NCBI GenBank assembly: GCA_020850415.1
Contig: JADZER010000056.1
Location: forward strand, 1 to 52,141
Direction: 5' to 3'
From: Phycisphaerales bacterium
Lineage (GTDB): Bacteria; Planctomycetota; Phycisphaerae; Phycisphaerales; UBA1924
Length of the DNA stretch: 52,141 bases
This document shows positions 35,208 to 42,702 of this stretch, one piece after another. Positions within the stretch are counted from its first letter, which is position 1, and each line of letters opens with the position of its first letter. The notes under the pieces are model-generated. The model saw only the letters and a program-made list of their open reading frames with translations, searched no databases and was not told the origin of the DNA. Made by a program: the position numbers and the translations under genes.

Positions 35208-35687
35208 CGTCGGAGCCCACCTTCTACATGTTCCTTGCCGTGCGTCAAGCGCTGGTTGCAGGACCGTGAGGTTCTTTCGCGTCTGCTGGTGTAGTTGGTC
35301 TTCCCACGTTCGTTGGGAGGCGTGCCTCTCGGCCCGGCCGGGGTGCTGTCCCGGTGACGGCGCTGGGCATGCGCCCGGGGTCACGGCGGGGATGTTTGGT
35401 GCGTCGTGGTGCGGTGCGCGCTCAGGATCCAGATCCCAGGTTCGGTCCGGCCCGCTGATCGGTGGCAGGGTCGTGCCGGTGGGTGTCGGCGTCCCCTTCC
35501 CTCCTTGCCGTTCCTGCGCCCCACACGGCCTGATCTGTGGCATCGCTACGGCCGCCGCCGGCCCGGTCAAGGAGAAAGCCGGTTCCTCCCGCGTCTTCGC
35601 TGCGCTGCAGACCGCGGGTCCCTCCCACTTTCCCCTGGACAGGGACGCGAGAGCTCCGGCTGATGCGGCCGCTTGGGCGTGCCATCA
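35208..35687. other. Probable origin-of-transfer region (oriT)
   Basis: A gap of about 500 bases between the divergent relaxase gene and the leading-region genes, the usual place for oriT in MobF systems. It has nested inverted repeats: TCCCA/TGGGA with a 7-base loop near 35311; GTGAC-GGCGC opposite GCGCC...GTCAC near 35353-35385; and GTCCCT (35618-35623) opposite AGGGAC (35641-35646). No nic site can be assigned from sequence alone. A 259-base frame through this region is low-complexity and rejected. Confidence 0.45.
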
Positions 35688-35706
35688 GGCCGCGATGGTC
35701 GCGGCC
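35688..35706 (+). promoter_or_regulatory. Leader hairpin before the 65-residue leading-region gene
   Basis: A perfect 8-3-8 inverted repeat, GGCCGCGA-TGG-TCGCGGCC, 26 bases before the start codon. The same arrangement (GGCCGCG...CGCGGCC, then ACACAAG, then the ribosome binding site) occurs before the gene at 45099. It may be a translational hairpin or part of a single-strand promoter used on DNA entry. Confidence 0.55.
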
Positions 35707-35732
35707 GGAACACAAGCAGAAGGAGACTTCCA

Positions 35733-35930
35733 ATGTCCGACACCACCAACACCAAGACCCCCAGCCACACCGCCTACCAGGTCCGCGACCGCGAGGGCAA
35801 GAAGGGGTTCTGGACCCGCATCGGCAGCGCCTGGCCGCACGCCGACGGCAACGGGTTCAACATCCAGATCGACGCCGTGCCCCTCGACGGACGCATCGTC
35901 CTCCGCGTCGCCACCGAGAAGAAGGACTAA
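35733..35930 (+). CDS. Conserved 65-residue leading-region protein
   Basis: A small protein beginning MSDTTNTKTPSHTAYQVRDR and containing GKKGFWTRIGSAWPHADG, GFNIQIDAVPLDGRIVL and a basic RVATEKKD end. This is a pattern I recognise from small unnamed proteins in conjugative plasmids and ICEs, close to antirestriction genes. Start ATG at 35733 with AAGGAGA upstream; the longer frame is leader sequence. Soluble. Function unknown. Confidence 0.85.
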   Translation: MSDTTNTKTPSHTAYQVRDREGKKGFWTRIGSAWPHADGNGFNIQIDAVPLDGRIVLRVATEKKD

Positions 35931-35986
35931 CCCCGGCCGGGCGGGCTGAGAGGCCCGCCCGAGCCCTTTCACGAAAGGACCACGAC

Positions 35987-36736
35987 ATGACCAGTCTTGC
36001 TACTCCCCCAAGAACCACCAATCCCTTCTACCGCGCCCGACCCGCAGCCCACAGCATCCCTGCGGTTTGCGCCCCGCAGAAGGTCGTTATCGGCGACGCC
36101 ACGCTCTACCGCGCCGACTGCTTCGATGTGCTGCCGACGCTCGCCGAAATCGACACCGTCATTACTGACCCGCCCTACGGCATCGGCTTCGCCTACCGCA
36201 GCTACGACGATGACCCGGCGGACTACGACCGCCTGATGTCCCGTCTCGTGCCCAAGCTCTCCCGCGTCACCGGCAACGGCCCGTGCTTCGTATGGCAGAG
36301 TCCCCTCAAGGCCGACCGCTGGCACCGCTACTTCCCGGAGGGCTTCCGAATCGTCGCGGCGTGCAAGATCCCGCGCGAGCACATGGGCAAGCAGACATGC
36401 CTGAGCTGGGACCCGGTCATCTTCTGGAGCGGACGCTCCCTGCTCAAGGACGAGCTTCCGCGTGACTGGCATGTCGCGGATCTGCGCCCGTGGGACGGCT
36501 ACCGGGGCGACAACCCGGTTCCCTGTCCGCGACCGCTCGCCCAAGTGCAGTATTTCTGCAACTCCGTCCGCGGCTCGACCATCCTCGACCCCTTCATGGG
36601 CAGCGGCACCACCGGCGTCGCCGCCATTCTCGCGGGCAAGCGATTCATCGGGATCGAGCGCGACCCCGTCTACTTCGAGTACGCATGCCGCAGAATCGAA
36701 GCCGCCTCGAAGGAGCCCCGCCATGCAGCCGTCTAA
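35987..36736 (+). CDS. Orphan DNA adenine/cytosine-N4 methyltransferase
   Basis: A 249-residue N6/N4 methyltransferase (DNA_methylase, PF01555 type). The catalytic motif IV is TDPPYGIGF near residue 60 and the SAM-binding motif I is DPFMGSGTTG near 201-210, so the order is that of the beta class. IGIERDPVYFEYACRRI completes motif II. No restriction endonuclease gene lies beside it. Start ATG at 35987 with AAAGGA upstream. Solitary methylases in leading regions of conjugative elements are thought to protect incoming DNA from host restriction. Confidence 0.9.
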   Translation: MTSLATPPRTTNPFYRARPAAHSIPAVCAPQKVVIGDATLYRADCFDVLPTLAEIDTVITDPPYGIGFAYRSYDDDPADYDRLMSRLVPKLSRVTGNGPCFVWQSPLKADRWHRYFPEGFRIVAACKIPREHMGKQTCLSWDPVIFWSGRSLLKDELPRDWHVADLRPWDGYRGDNPVPCPRPLAQVQYFCNSVRGSTILDPFMGSGTTGVAAILAGKRFIGIERDPVYFEYACRRIEAASKEPRHAAV

Positions 36737-37067
36737 ACCCAATGAGCACGGCGTGCTGGAAGCGGGCCGCCGCGAGGTGGTCGCCTGCCATGGCCGCGCG
36801 TATGTCGCCATCAAGCTCGCACTGTGCGACGACGGCATGTACCGCTTCGGCGTGGAGATGATGTACACGAGTGGCGGACTCTTCAGCCCCATCATCATCA
36901 ACGACCCCGGCTATCCCACACCGGATGCCGCACGCAAGGCAGCGATGGACGGACTGCTGCGATCATGGCACTCGCCGTTTCCGTCCGACCCCGAATGCAC
37001 GCGCCGCGAACTGGCCGAGATGCGGCGGGAGATCGCCGCCCTGCTGCAGCAGCCGAGTCTCTTCTGA
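36723..37067 (+). CDS. Hypothetical protein with C-terminal clamp-binding-like motif
   Basis: A 114-residue protein overlapping the methyltransferase gene by 14 bases (own GGAG ribosome binding site). Central part GRAYVAIKLALCDDGMYRFG, then GGLFSPIIINDPGYPTPDAA. The C-terminal helix ends LLQQPSLF at the very end of the protein; QPSLF fits the beta sliding clamp-binding motif QLxLF. No family recognised. Coupling to the methylase and a clamp motif suggest a link to newly made DNA, which is inference. Confidence 0.7.
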   Translation: MQPSKPNEHGVLEAGRREVVACHGRAYVAIKLALCDDGMYRFGVEMMYTSGGLFSPIIINDPGYPTPDAARKAAMDGLLRSWHSPFPSDPECTRRELAEMRREIAALLQQPSLF

Positions 37068-37214
37068 CTCGCTGTCCGCTGTTCGGTCGGAGCACATCCG
37101 CTTCAGGCATCCCCGAAGCGCGTTGACACCACGGCGGTGGGTCATACACGCCTGCCGCGTGATTCCGGTTTACAAGCGAGGCGGGCTCGTGCATCATGCC
37201 CCAGAGGAGACGCC

Positions 37215-37439
37215 ATGACCCGTTCGCTCGACGATATCGACTACCTGCGGCTCTCGCCCGCGGAAAGACTCCTGCTTGTGCAGGACATCCTCGACAGCGT
37301 CATGGCCGAAGCGCAGGCGGAACCGCTCACCCCCGAACAGATCGCCGAACTCGACCGTCGCTGCGCCGAGATCGACTCCGGCGTCGTGAGCTGCCTCCCG
37401 TGGGAGGACATCCGCGCGCGGTTCCTGGGATCGGAGTGA
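37215..37439 (+). CDS. Addiction-module antitoxin component (RHH/RelB-like, TIGR02574 type)
   Basis: A 74-residue protein with LRLSPAERLLLVQDILDSVM, LTPEQIAELDRRCAEIDSG and the end WEDIRARFLGSE: this is the common 'addiction module component' that pairs with RelE/ParE toxins. Its stop overlaps the GTG start of the toxin gene. A possible -35 (TTGACA) lies about 90 bases upstream. It should bind and inhibit the toxin. Confidence 0.88.
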   Translation: MTRSLDDIDYLRLSPAERLLLVQDILDSVMAEAQAEPLTPEQIAELDRRCAEIDSGVVSCLPWEDIRARFLGSE

Positions 37440-37753
37440 CACGCCGCGTCGAGGTTGCGCCGAGAGCGCTCGCCGAGGCCGAAGCCGCGGCGGTGTGGTA
37501 TGAGGAGTTCCGTCCGGGGTACGGCCGGATGTTCCGCCGGGAACTCGACGCGGTTCTTCTTCGCCTCCGAGAGAACCCGACCGGGTTCCAGGCGGTCAAT
37601 CCCCTCTACCGCAGAGCCTTCCTCCGACGGTTCCCCTTCGTGGTCGTATGCCGCGTCCGGCCCGACCGCGTCGAGATCGTGGGGGTGCTCCCGACCAAGG
37701 CCGACCCGGCCCTGCTCGCAATGCTGACCCAGGCTCCCTTCGTGACGCCGTAA
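37436..37753 (+). CDS. RelE/ParE-family toxin
   Basis: A 105-residue toxin starting with GTG inside the antitoxin stop (GAGTGA). Typical sequence: VEVAPRALAEAEAAAVWYEE, RPGYGRMFRRELDAVLLRLR, ENPTGFQAV, then RRAFLRRFPFVVVCRVRPDR and the VEIVGVLPTKADP end. ParE members poison gyrase and RelE members cleave mRNA; sequence alone does not decide which. Stabilises the element. Confidence 0.88.
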   Translation: MTRRVEVAPRALAEAEAAAVWYEEFRPGYGRMFRRELDAVLLRLRENPTGFQAVNPLYRRAFLRRFPFVVVCRVRPDRVEIVGVLPTKADPALLAMLTQAPFVTP

Positions 37754-37806
37754 TCAGCTGCCGCCCACCCCTTTCGCTCGGCTCCGCATTGTCCGCGGGC
37801 GTGCTC

Positions 37807-37864
37807 GCGGTCAAGGTCCCCACCGCTAGCGCGGTCCCCCCGCCGGGGGTTCCACCTTGACCGC
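37807..37864 (+). promoter_or_regulatory. Long inverted repeat upstream of ardC
   Basis: GCGGTCAAGGT (37807-37817) is exactly complementary to ACCTTGACCGC (37854-37864), with a 36-base interior that itself holds CCCCC/GGGGG. It lies 92 bases before the ardC start, in a gap of about 200 bases with no gene. Such a fold in the leading region could be a single-strand promoter like Frpo/ssi of F plasmids; it may also be a terminator of the toxin operon. Confidence 0.5.
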
Positions 37865-37956
37865 TCCGCGCGCTCGCTCCCTGCAGCTCCGCCGTCGAGC
37901 GAAAGGCGGGGCCTGGGCGTGCCAGCTCCCGCCGCAACCGCGAGAAGGAGCACACC

Positions 37957-38835
37957 ATGTCCAAGCCATCATTCGATCTCTACCAGGAAGTCACCGACCG
38001 AATCGTCGGGATGCTGGAGGCGGGCGTCGCCCCCTGGCGTTCGCCCATCATGGGCCGGGGGTCGGCGGGGTACCCGAGGAACCTCGCCAGCGGCAAGCCC
38101 TACCGGGGCGTCAATGTGTTCTTGCTGGCCTTCACCGCCTGGTCGGAGGGCTACGGCTCCGCCTGCTGGCTCACCTTCAACCAGGCCCGGGATCGTGGCG
38201 GTTCGGTGAAGAAGGGTGAGAAGTCCTCGCTGGTGGTCTTCTGGAAGCAGCACGAGCTGCGGGACAAGGAGACGGGTGAGCCCAAGACCGTGCCCGTCCT
38301 CCGCTACTACCGGGTGTTCAACGCCGAGCAGTGCGAAGGGATCCCGATCCCCGACGCGGTGCCCTTCGAGACGGCGGCGTTCACCCCGCTTGAGGCGTGC
38401 GAGAAGATCGCCGTGGGGTACCCGAACGGCCCCACCGTCGAGCACGGCGGGGCAAGGGCCTACTACCGGCCCGGCACCGACACCGTGCGTGTCCCGGAGC
38501 CGTCGAGGTTCTCACCGCCGGAGGAGTACTACGGCACGATTTTCCACGAGCTGTCGCACAGCACCGGGCACAGCTCGCGGCTGAACCGCGGGCTTGATAC
38601 CGACCCCTCCCCCTTCGGCTCCGCTGACTACGGGCGGGAGGAGCTGGTCGCGGAGATCGCCGCGGCGTTCCTGTGTGCCGAGGCGGGCATCGACCCCGCC
38701 ACCATCGAGAACTCGGCGGCCTACCTGCAGGGCTGGCTCAGGTGCCTGAAGCAGGACAAGAAGCTCGTTCTGCAGGCGGCGGGTGCAGGCCAGAAGGCGG
38801 CCGATTGGATCCTGGATCGGAGGTTTGCCGAGTAG
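37957..38835 (+). CDS. ardC: ArdC-type antirestriction protein
   Basis: A 292-residue protein. The N-terminal ssDNA-binding ArdC domain has DLYQEVTDRIVGMLEAGVAP, the PWR motif, YRGVNVFLL, CWLTFNQARDRGGSVKKGEK and VVFW. The C-terminal half has a zinc-protease-like site, FHELSHSTGH, and the supporting EELVAEIAAAFL acid. ArdC proteins protect incoming single-stranded DNA during conjugation. The start has GAAGGAG upstream. Its place about 2.7 kb beyond the relaxase/oriT, pointing away from it, fits a leading-region anti-defence gene. Confidence 0.93.
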   Translation: MSKPSFDLYQEVTDRIVGMLEAGVAPWRSPIMGRGSAGYPRNLASGKPYRGVNVFLLAFTAWSEGYGSACWLTFNQARDRGGSVKKGEKSSLVVFWKQHELRDKETGEPKTVPVLRYYRVFNAEQCEGIPIPDAVPFETAAFTPLEACEKIAVGYPNGPTVEHGGARAYYRPGTDTVRVPEPSRFSPPEEYYGTIFHELSHSTGHSSRLNRGLDTDPSPFGSADYGREELVAEIAAAFLCAEAGIDPATIENSAAYLQGWLRCLKQDKKLVLQAAGAGQKAADWILDRRFAE

Positions 38836-38971
38836 CCGCTCGCGGCACCCCACATCAGGAAGCGCGACCGCCGACCCATGGGTCGGCGGTCCCTTCGTTG
38901 GAACATGGGTACCGGGTCACACGGGATTGGCGGTCTGATCTGTCACCGCCCCACCCGCCGGCGCGGTCACC

Positions 38972-39120
38972 CGCTGCGGCGGTTCCTGAATGCCGGAAGC
39001 CGAGCCCGCCCCTCGCCCGCCGGCAAGAACTTGATGCCTTTGGCGGGCTTTGTGGTATGGTCGGGGCTCGTGATGGGGCGCGAAATCCCCGGAACCCCCC
39101 CACGCGAAGAATCGCACCCG
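38972..39120 (+). repeat. Direct repeat copy A, promoter-bearing block
   Basis: About 150 bases that match 47180-47330 with only scattered changes (roughly nine in ten identical by eye). In copy B the left part encodes the last residues of an XRE regulator (LRRFLNAGS); here the same residues are present but the rest of that gene is missing, so copy A is the incomplete one. Contains TTGATG and TGGTATGGT, a probable extended -10 promoter, followed by a conserved short frame MGREIPGT. It stands 130 bases before the gene at 39249. The rest of the 38836-39248 gap shows nothing else. Confidence 0.75.
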
Positions 39121-39248
39121 CGTCGCTGAACTGTGCCCCCTGAGCCCTCCACCGAAATCGCGGCACTCCGGCTCCCAACAACCGTCCGTCCGGCAGTTCG
39201 TTGAGCCGGGTACCATCCCTGGGCTTCATCTCCACAAAGGAGCTTCGA

Positions 39249-39707
39249 ATGGCGTGGATTCCCGTGACTATTACCGCTGGGGGGAAGACATACGGCATTC
39301 ATGACAGACTGGACCTCTCGGACAACGAGTATGTCATGAACGGAGACAACTTCATCGCCTTTGCGATCCGTCGCACCGACGGCCGCGTCAGTCACTATCT
39401 CCGGAATCCGCGGCGCCAACATGTCAATGCGTTGCGTAAGGCCTTCGGGGAGTTCATCTCTCAAATACCACACCCAATTCGATCCGGCATCGAGAGCATC
39501 GCTCTGAGTACAGCGGGAGGGCGGCTCGCTGGCCCAGCCGGCCGGATCGCCGGAGTGGTTGCCTCACGAGTACTTTCTTTCGACAGCATATGGCAGGTTC
39601 TGGGCGCTCATGAGGACAAGGAGGCGGGCTACTACGAGGTCGAGTCCGGCCAACGCTCAACGACCTTTCAGGACCTCTTGACGATTCACGACCTCGCTCT
39701 GGTCTGA
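39249..39707 (+). CDS. Hypothetical protein
   Basis: A 152-residue protein, start ATG at 39249 with AAAGGAG upstream. N-terminal beta strands (WIPVTITAGGKTYGIHDRLD), then a helix with RNPRRQHVNALRKAFGEFIS, a Gly/Ala-rich segment (LAGPAGRIAGVVASRVL) that might be weakly membrane-associated, and a C-terminal YYEVESGQRSTTFQDLL. No family recognised. First gene after repeat copy A. Confidence 0.65.
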   Translation: MAWIPVTITAGGKTYGIHDRLDLSDNEYVMNGDNFIAFAIRRTDGRVSHYLRNPRRQHVNALRKAFGEFISQIPHPIRSGIESIALSTAGGRLAGPAGRIAGVVASRVLSFDSIWQVLGAHEDKEAGYYEVESGQRSTTFQDLLTIHDLALV

Positions 39708-39720
39708 TCGCCGCAGCACC

Positions 39721-40038
39721 ATGAGCGCATACATTCGTATAGTCCGCCAGGGTACCAGTGGTGGTCTGCTCCGGCAGCTTCGCGTTCACATCGATGGTAT
39801 ATGCGTCGGTTCGCTCCGCCACGGTGCGGATGCAATATTCGAGGTTGACCCCGGACGGCACTCGCTCCGAGTGTCCATCGACGCGTTTTTCGGTAGTTCC
39901 CCGCAGGACTGCTGCGCCACTGATGGCCAGACGCATATGTATATCTGCCGGGAGCGCCGACTGCCTGAATTGCTCAAAGACGGGCTATTCTGGCCTCTCA
40001 AACCCAATCGCTACCTGGTGCTTGAGCCCGTCGGGTAA
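39721..40038 (+). CDS. Hypothetical small protein with a PEGA-like beta domain
   Basis: A 105-residue protein. IRIVRQGTSGGLLRQLRVHI, DGICVGSLRHGADAIFEVDP and GRHSLRVSIDAFF read like the V-x-DG...vG.l..G....dv.pG.H.v pattern of PEGA-type beta domains. Four cysteines are spread through it. It follows the previous gene by 13 bases and is probably co-transcribed. No function assigned. Confidence 0.6.
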   Translation: MSAYIRIVRQGTSGGLLRQLRVHIDGICVGSLRHGADAIFEVDPGRHSLRVSIDAFFGSSPQDCCATDGQTHMYICRERRLPELLKDGLFWPLKPNRYLVLEPVG

Positions 40039-40081
40039 CTTTCAGCTTTACCCAACACCGCGAGCGTGTCATACTCTGCGA

Positions 40082-40447
40082 ATGACTCAGTGCCACGATC
40101 GCCCACCGCAGCAGAACCGGTACCGTGCACTCGTTGCCGCGATTGGCTTCATTGCGCTCGCCTATCCAGTCGGGGTTGTAGCGCGCGGAGGCGTATGCAT
40201 CCTACGGCTGTGGAGGGGAGTGCCAGAACGCCTTGGAGAAATGGTTGTCTACACATCTACAGGCATGGCGGGACTCGTCGGTGCCGTCATTGGCTGGCGT
40301 GGCCGCTCCAGCAATTCACAGCCGCAGGCACGGCCGTGCGCGAGCGACGCGGTCGCTCCCTCTACGCATGAACGCACCCAGGACGATTGTTCGACATGGA
40401 CAGCGCGGACTCACACACCGGACACTCATCCGCAGCTCTCGCGTTAA
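40082..40447 (+). CDS. Small membrane protein, hypothetical
   Basis: A 121-residue protein with two hydrophobic segments (ALVAAIGFIALAYPVGVVA; VVYTSTGMAGLVGAVIGW) and a Ser/Thr/Arg-rich tail. No clear ribosome binding site is seen, so the start is uncertain. No family recognised. Confidence 0.45.
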   Translation: MTQCHDRPPQQNRYRALVAAIGFIALAYPVGVVARGGVCILRLWRGVPERLGEMVVYTSTGMAGLVGAVIGWRGRSSNSQPQARPCASDAVAPSTHERTQDDCSTWTARTHTPDTHPQLSR

Positions 40448-40610
40448 TGAACGAGCGGCCGGCTTAGCCACGACCCCCGTCGCTAATTACCCTTCGCTCC
40501 ATTGGCGGCATTCACGGTGGCAGACATGGCATCTGACGCACCAACAGTCGGATAGAATCTCGCCAGTTACCCTGACCTTGCCTCGAACATTTCCGTCAAG
40601 TGAGGCTTCG

Positions 40611-40916
40611 ATGATCTACCGCAATCCATGGCGCAAGTGGACGGTCGAGGTGTCCGATGATCCGGACCTCGCGGGAGACCATTATGAGGCGTTCTGGCGG
40701 GGAGCAACTCGGCTCGACCGGCCATGCGAGCTGTTTACCCTCGTCAGCGACCAGAACCCCGACGACGCCATCGTGCAACTGCTCCTCTTCGAAGACGGAA
40801 GCCTCCAATCATGGACATGGCAGCCTGCCGTAGTACAGGCCGATCCTCGCCGACTGCATGTGGTCATCGGCATGCTCAAGGCAGCCACATCGAAGCCCCA
40901 TGACCATGCTGGTTAG
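40611..40916 (+). CDS. Hypothetical protein
   Basis: A 101-residue protein, start ATG at 40611 with GAGG upstream. Beta-rich: WRKWTVEVSDDPDLAGDHYE, AFWRGATRLDRPCELFTLVS, LLLFEDGSLQSWTWQP and a last helix HVVIGMLKAA. No family recognised. It lies alone between the small-gene cluster and the ABC-3C system. Confidence 0.6.
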   Translation: MIYRNPWRKWTVEVSDDPDLAGDHYEAFWRGATRLDRPCELFTLVSDQNPDDAIVQLLLFEDGSLQSWTWQPAVVQADPRRLHVVIGMLKAATSKPHDHAG

Positions 40917-41086
40917 TGTCCTGACCTCCCCCAAAGACACCTGCACGGCTCTTGCCGAGACCTCCGACAATACCGCTCGCGCCGGCGCCCCAGGTGAAGA
41001 GCTTGGCCTCCTCGTTCTGGGCGCCAGGCTGGGCTCCGGGTCGTCGGCCCGCCGGGAAGGTGCTGGGATGACCCGGTATGGCGGGC

Positions 41087-41116
41087 TTTACACGGCCGCG
41101 CCGCATCTGGTACATT
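41087..41116 (+). promoter_or_regulatory. Promoter of the ABC-3C operon, probably leaderless
   Basis: TTTACA (41087-41092), an 18-base spacer and TGG-TACATT (extended -10, 41108-41116). The first ATG of the operon follows only six bases later, so transcription would start at or next to the start codon. The repeat blocks A and B have the same TGG-TATGGT style of -10. Confidence 0.5.
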
Positions 41117-41122
41117 CGCCCC

Positions 41123-42193
41123 ATGGAACGCCGATTCGACGCCTCACCGATGCCACCTGAGATCACGCACGCGGTCTCGCCTTCCGTGCTGACCCCGGCA
41201 GCAGTCATCCAGACCTACGACGATGTCGAGTGGGAGCAGTTCGCCCTGGAATGGGCTACCGCTTTCGATCCACCGTACGCACACCTCGACCGGATAGGAG
41301 GCGCGGGCGACAAGGGCCGCGATATCGTCGCATACGCGGGAGACCCGAGTTCTGATTGCGACCTGGACATCTACCAGTGCAAGCACTTTGCCCATCCCAT
41401 TCAGCCACACGAGATCTGGCGGGAGCTCGGCAAGCTCTGCGTGTTCACGCATCGAGGCGCCTACCGGGTGCCCCGTCGGTATCGCATCATCGCCCCTCGC
41501 GGAGTTGGGGGCTCGCTCGCCGACCTGCTGGCGCAACCGGAGCGATTGCGCGAAGGGCTGATCCGGGAGTGGGACGCGAAGTGTCGCACGAGAATCAGCC
41601 AGTCCGAGGAGATTCTCCTTGAAGGCGCGCTCCTTGAGCACATCCGGCAGTTCGACTTCCGCGTTGTCGGCTACATCCCGGTGCATGAACTCCTCGCACA
41701 GCATCGTACAACACCACACTGGCTTCGCCGCTTTCGTCGCGATCCGCCCGCCCGACCTCCCGCCGACCCGGTCCCGGCCGAGGTTCAGCCCGAGGAGCTC
41801 CGGTATGTGACCCAGCTCCTCGAAGCCTACAGCGATTCCCTGAAGTCACGCATCCCAGACCTGGCTTCACTTGCTGCGCATCCCGATCTCGCCGGTCATT
41901 TCAAGAGGGCTCGGACCGACTTCTTCATGGCGGAGAGCTTGAATCGCTTTTACCGGGATCCGTTCCCGCCGGGCGCTTTCGATGACGTCAAGACACAGGT
42001 GTATGACGGTGTGGTCGAAACGGCGACCGCGTCCCATGCCTGCGGCTACACTCGGGTGCAGGAAACAGTGAAGGCCGCGATACATGTCCCGCTCGCCCAA
42101 ACGGACTACACCCCCTATGTACAGCCGGGTGACCGGAAGGGGATTTGCCATCACCTCGCCAACGACGACAAGTTGACATGGGTGAGGCCATGA
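41123..42193 (+). CDS. ABC-3C system effector with restriction-endonuclease-like domain
   Basis: A 356-residue protein, first gene of an ABC-three-component module. The N-terminal region has WEQFALEWATAF, then AGDKGRDIVAYAG and LDIYQCKHFAHPI; Glu/Asp plus Q-x-K in this spacing is the PD-(D/E)xK nuclease core found in these proteins. The following EIWRELGKLCVFTH segment is characteristic of them. The C-terminal half is helical (YVTQLLEAYSDSLKSRIPDL, HFKRARTDFFMAESLNRFYR). Start ATG at 41123; 41150 is an alternative. The stop overlaps the next start (ATGA). Likely the DNA-cutting or sensing arm of the system. Confidence 0.8.
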   Translation: MERRFDASPMPPEITHAVSPSVLTPAAVIQTYDDVEWEQFALEWATAFDPPYAHLDRIGGAGDKGRDIVAYAGDPSSDCDLDIYQCKHFAHPIQPHEIWRELGKLCVFTHRGAYRVPRRYRIIAPRGVGGSLADLLAQPERLREGLIREWDAKCRTRISQSEEILLEGALLEHIRQFDFRVVGYIPVHELLAQHRTTPHWLRRFRRDPPARPPADPVPAEVQPEELRYVTQLLEAYSDSLKSRIPDLASLAAHPDLAGHFKRARTDFFMAESLNRFYRDPFPPGAFDDVKTQVYDGVVETATASHACGYTRVQETVKAAIHVPLAQTDYTPYVQPGDRKGICHHLANDDKLTWVRP

Positions 42194-42702
42194 CCGTTCC
42201 CCATTTTGCCGCCGGCGCCTGGCAGTATGTGTTCAACACACCGCTCGAATGCGGCCTGCGCTGCGTCGCGCTGCTGCTTGCCGCGCGTCCACAACGCTGG
42301 GACCTCCAGCGGATTGTGCAGAGCGAATACCTGCTGGTGCACTCGGGGGATGTCCCCGGCGGGCCGCCGAGCCTCCATCCCTCGTCGCCTCACCGCGTCG
42401 GAGAACTGCTGGTTCGCCGTGGGCTCGTAGAGCGAGCCCTGTTGTTCATGATGTCAAGGCAGGTGGTGTGTCGCGCTTTGTCCAGCTCGGGCATCCACTA
42501 CTTCGCGGGAGACCACGCGCTTCCCTTCTTCGATGCGCTGCAGTCAGCCTACTCCCGACAGCTCCTTTCCCGGGCCGCTTGGGTCGTGGAGCGCTTCGGC
42601 GAGGTCCCCTCGGAGGATCTCGACAACTACATGCGGGCCCATTGGTCCGACTGGGGAGCCGAGTTCACCCACGAGCTGTTTGTGCGGGGGGCATCCGATT
42701 GA
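42190..42702 (+). CDS. ABC-3C middle component
   Basis: A 170-residue protein that matches the small middle component of ABC-3C modules: VFNTPLECGLRCVALLLAAR, YLLVHSGDVPGGPPSLHP, PHRVGELLVRRGLVERALLF and a C-terminal helix. It links the ATPase to the effector in this architecture. Start ATG at 42190 sits in the previous stop; an in-frame ATG at 42178 is possible. Its stop overlaps the TTG start of the ATPase gene. Confidence 0.82.
   Translation: MTVPHFAAGAWQYVFNTPLECGLRCVALLLAARPQRWDLQRIVQSEYLLVHSGDVPGGPPSLHPSSPHRVGELLVRRGLVERALLFMMSRQVVCRALSSSGIHYFAGDHALPFFDALQSAYSRQLLSRAAWVVERFGEVPSEDLDNYMRAHWSDWGAEFTHELFVRGASD

Noticed and set aside
38880..39000. Separate functional XRE gene in repeat copy A
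   Set aside because: Only the last nine residues of the regulator match; the HTH part is absent, so it is a remnant.
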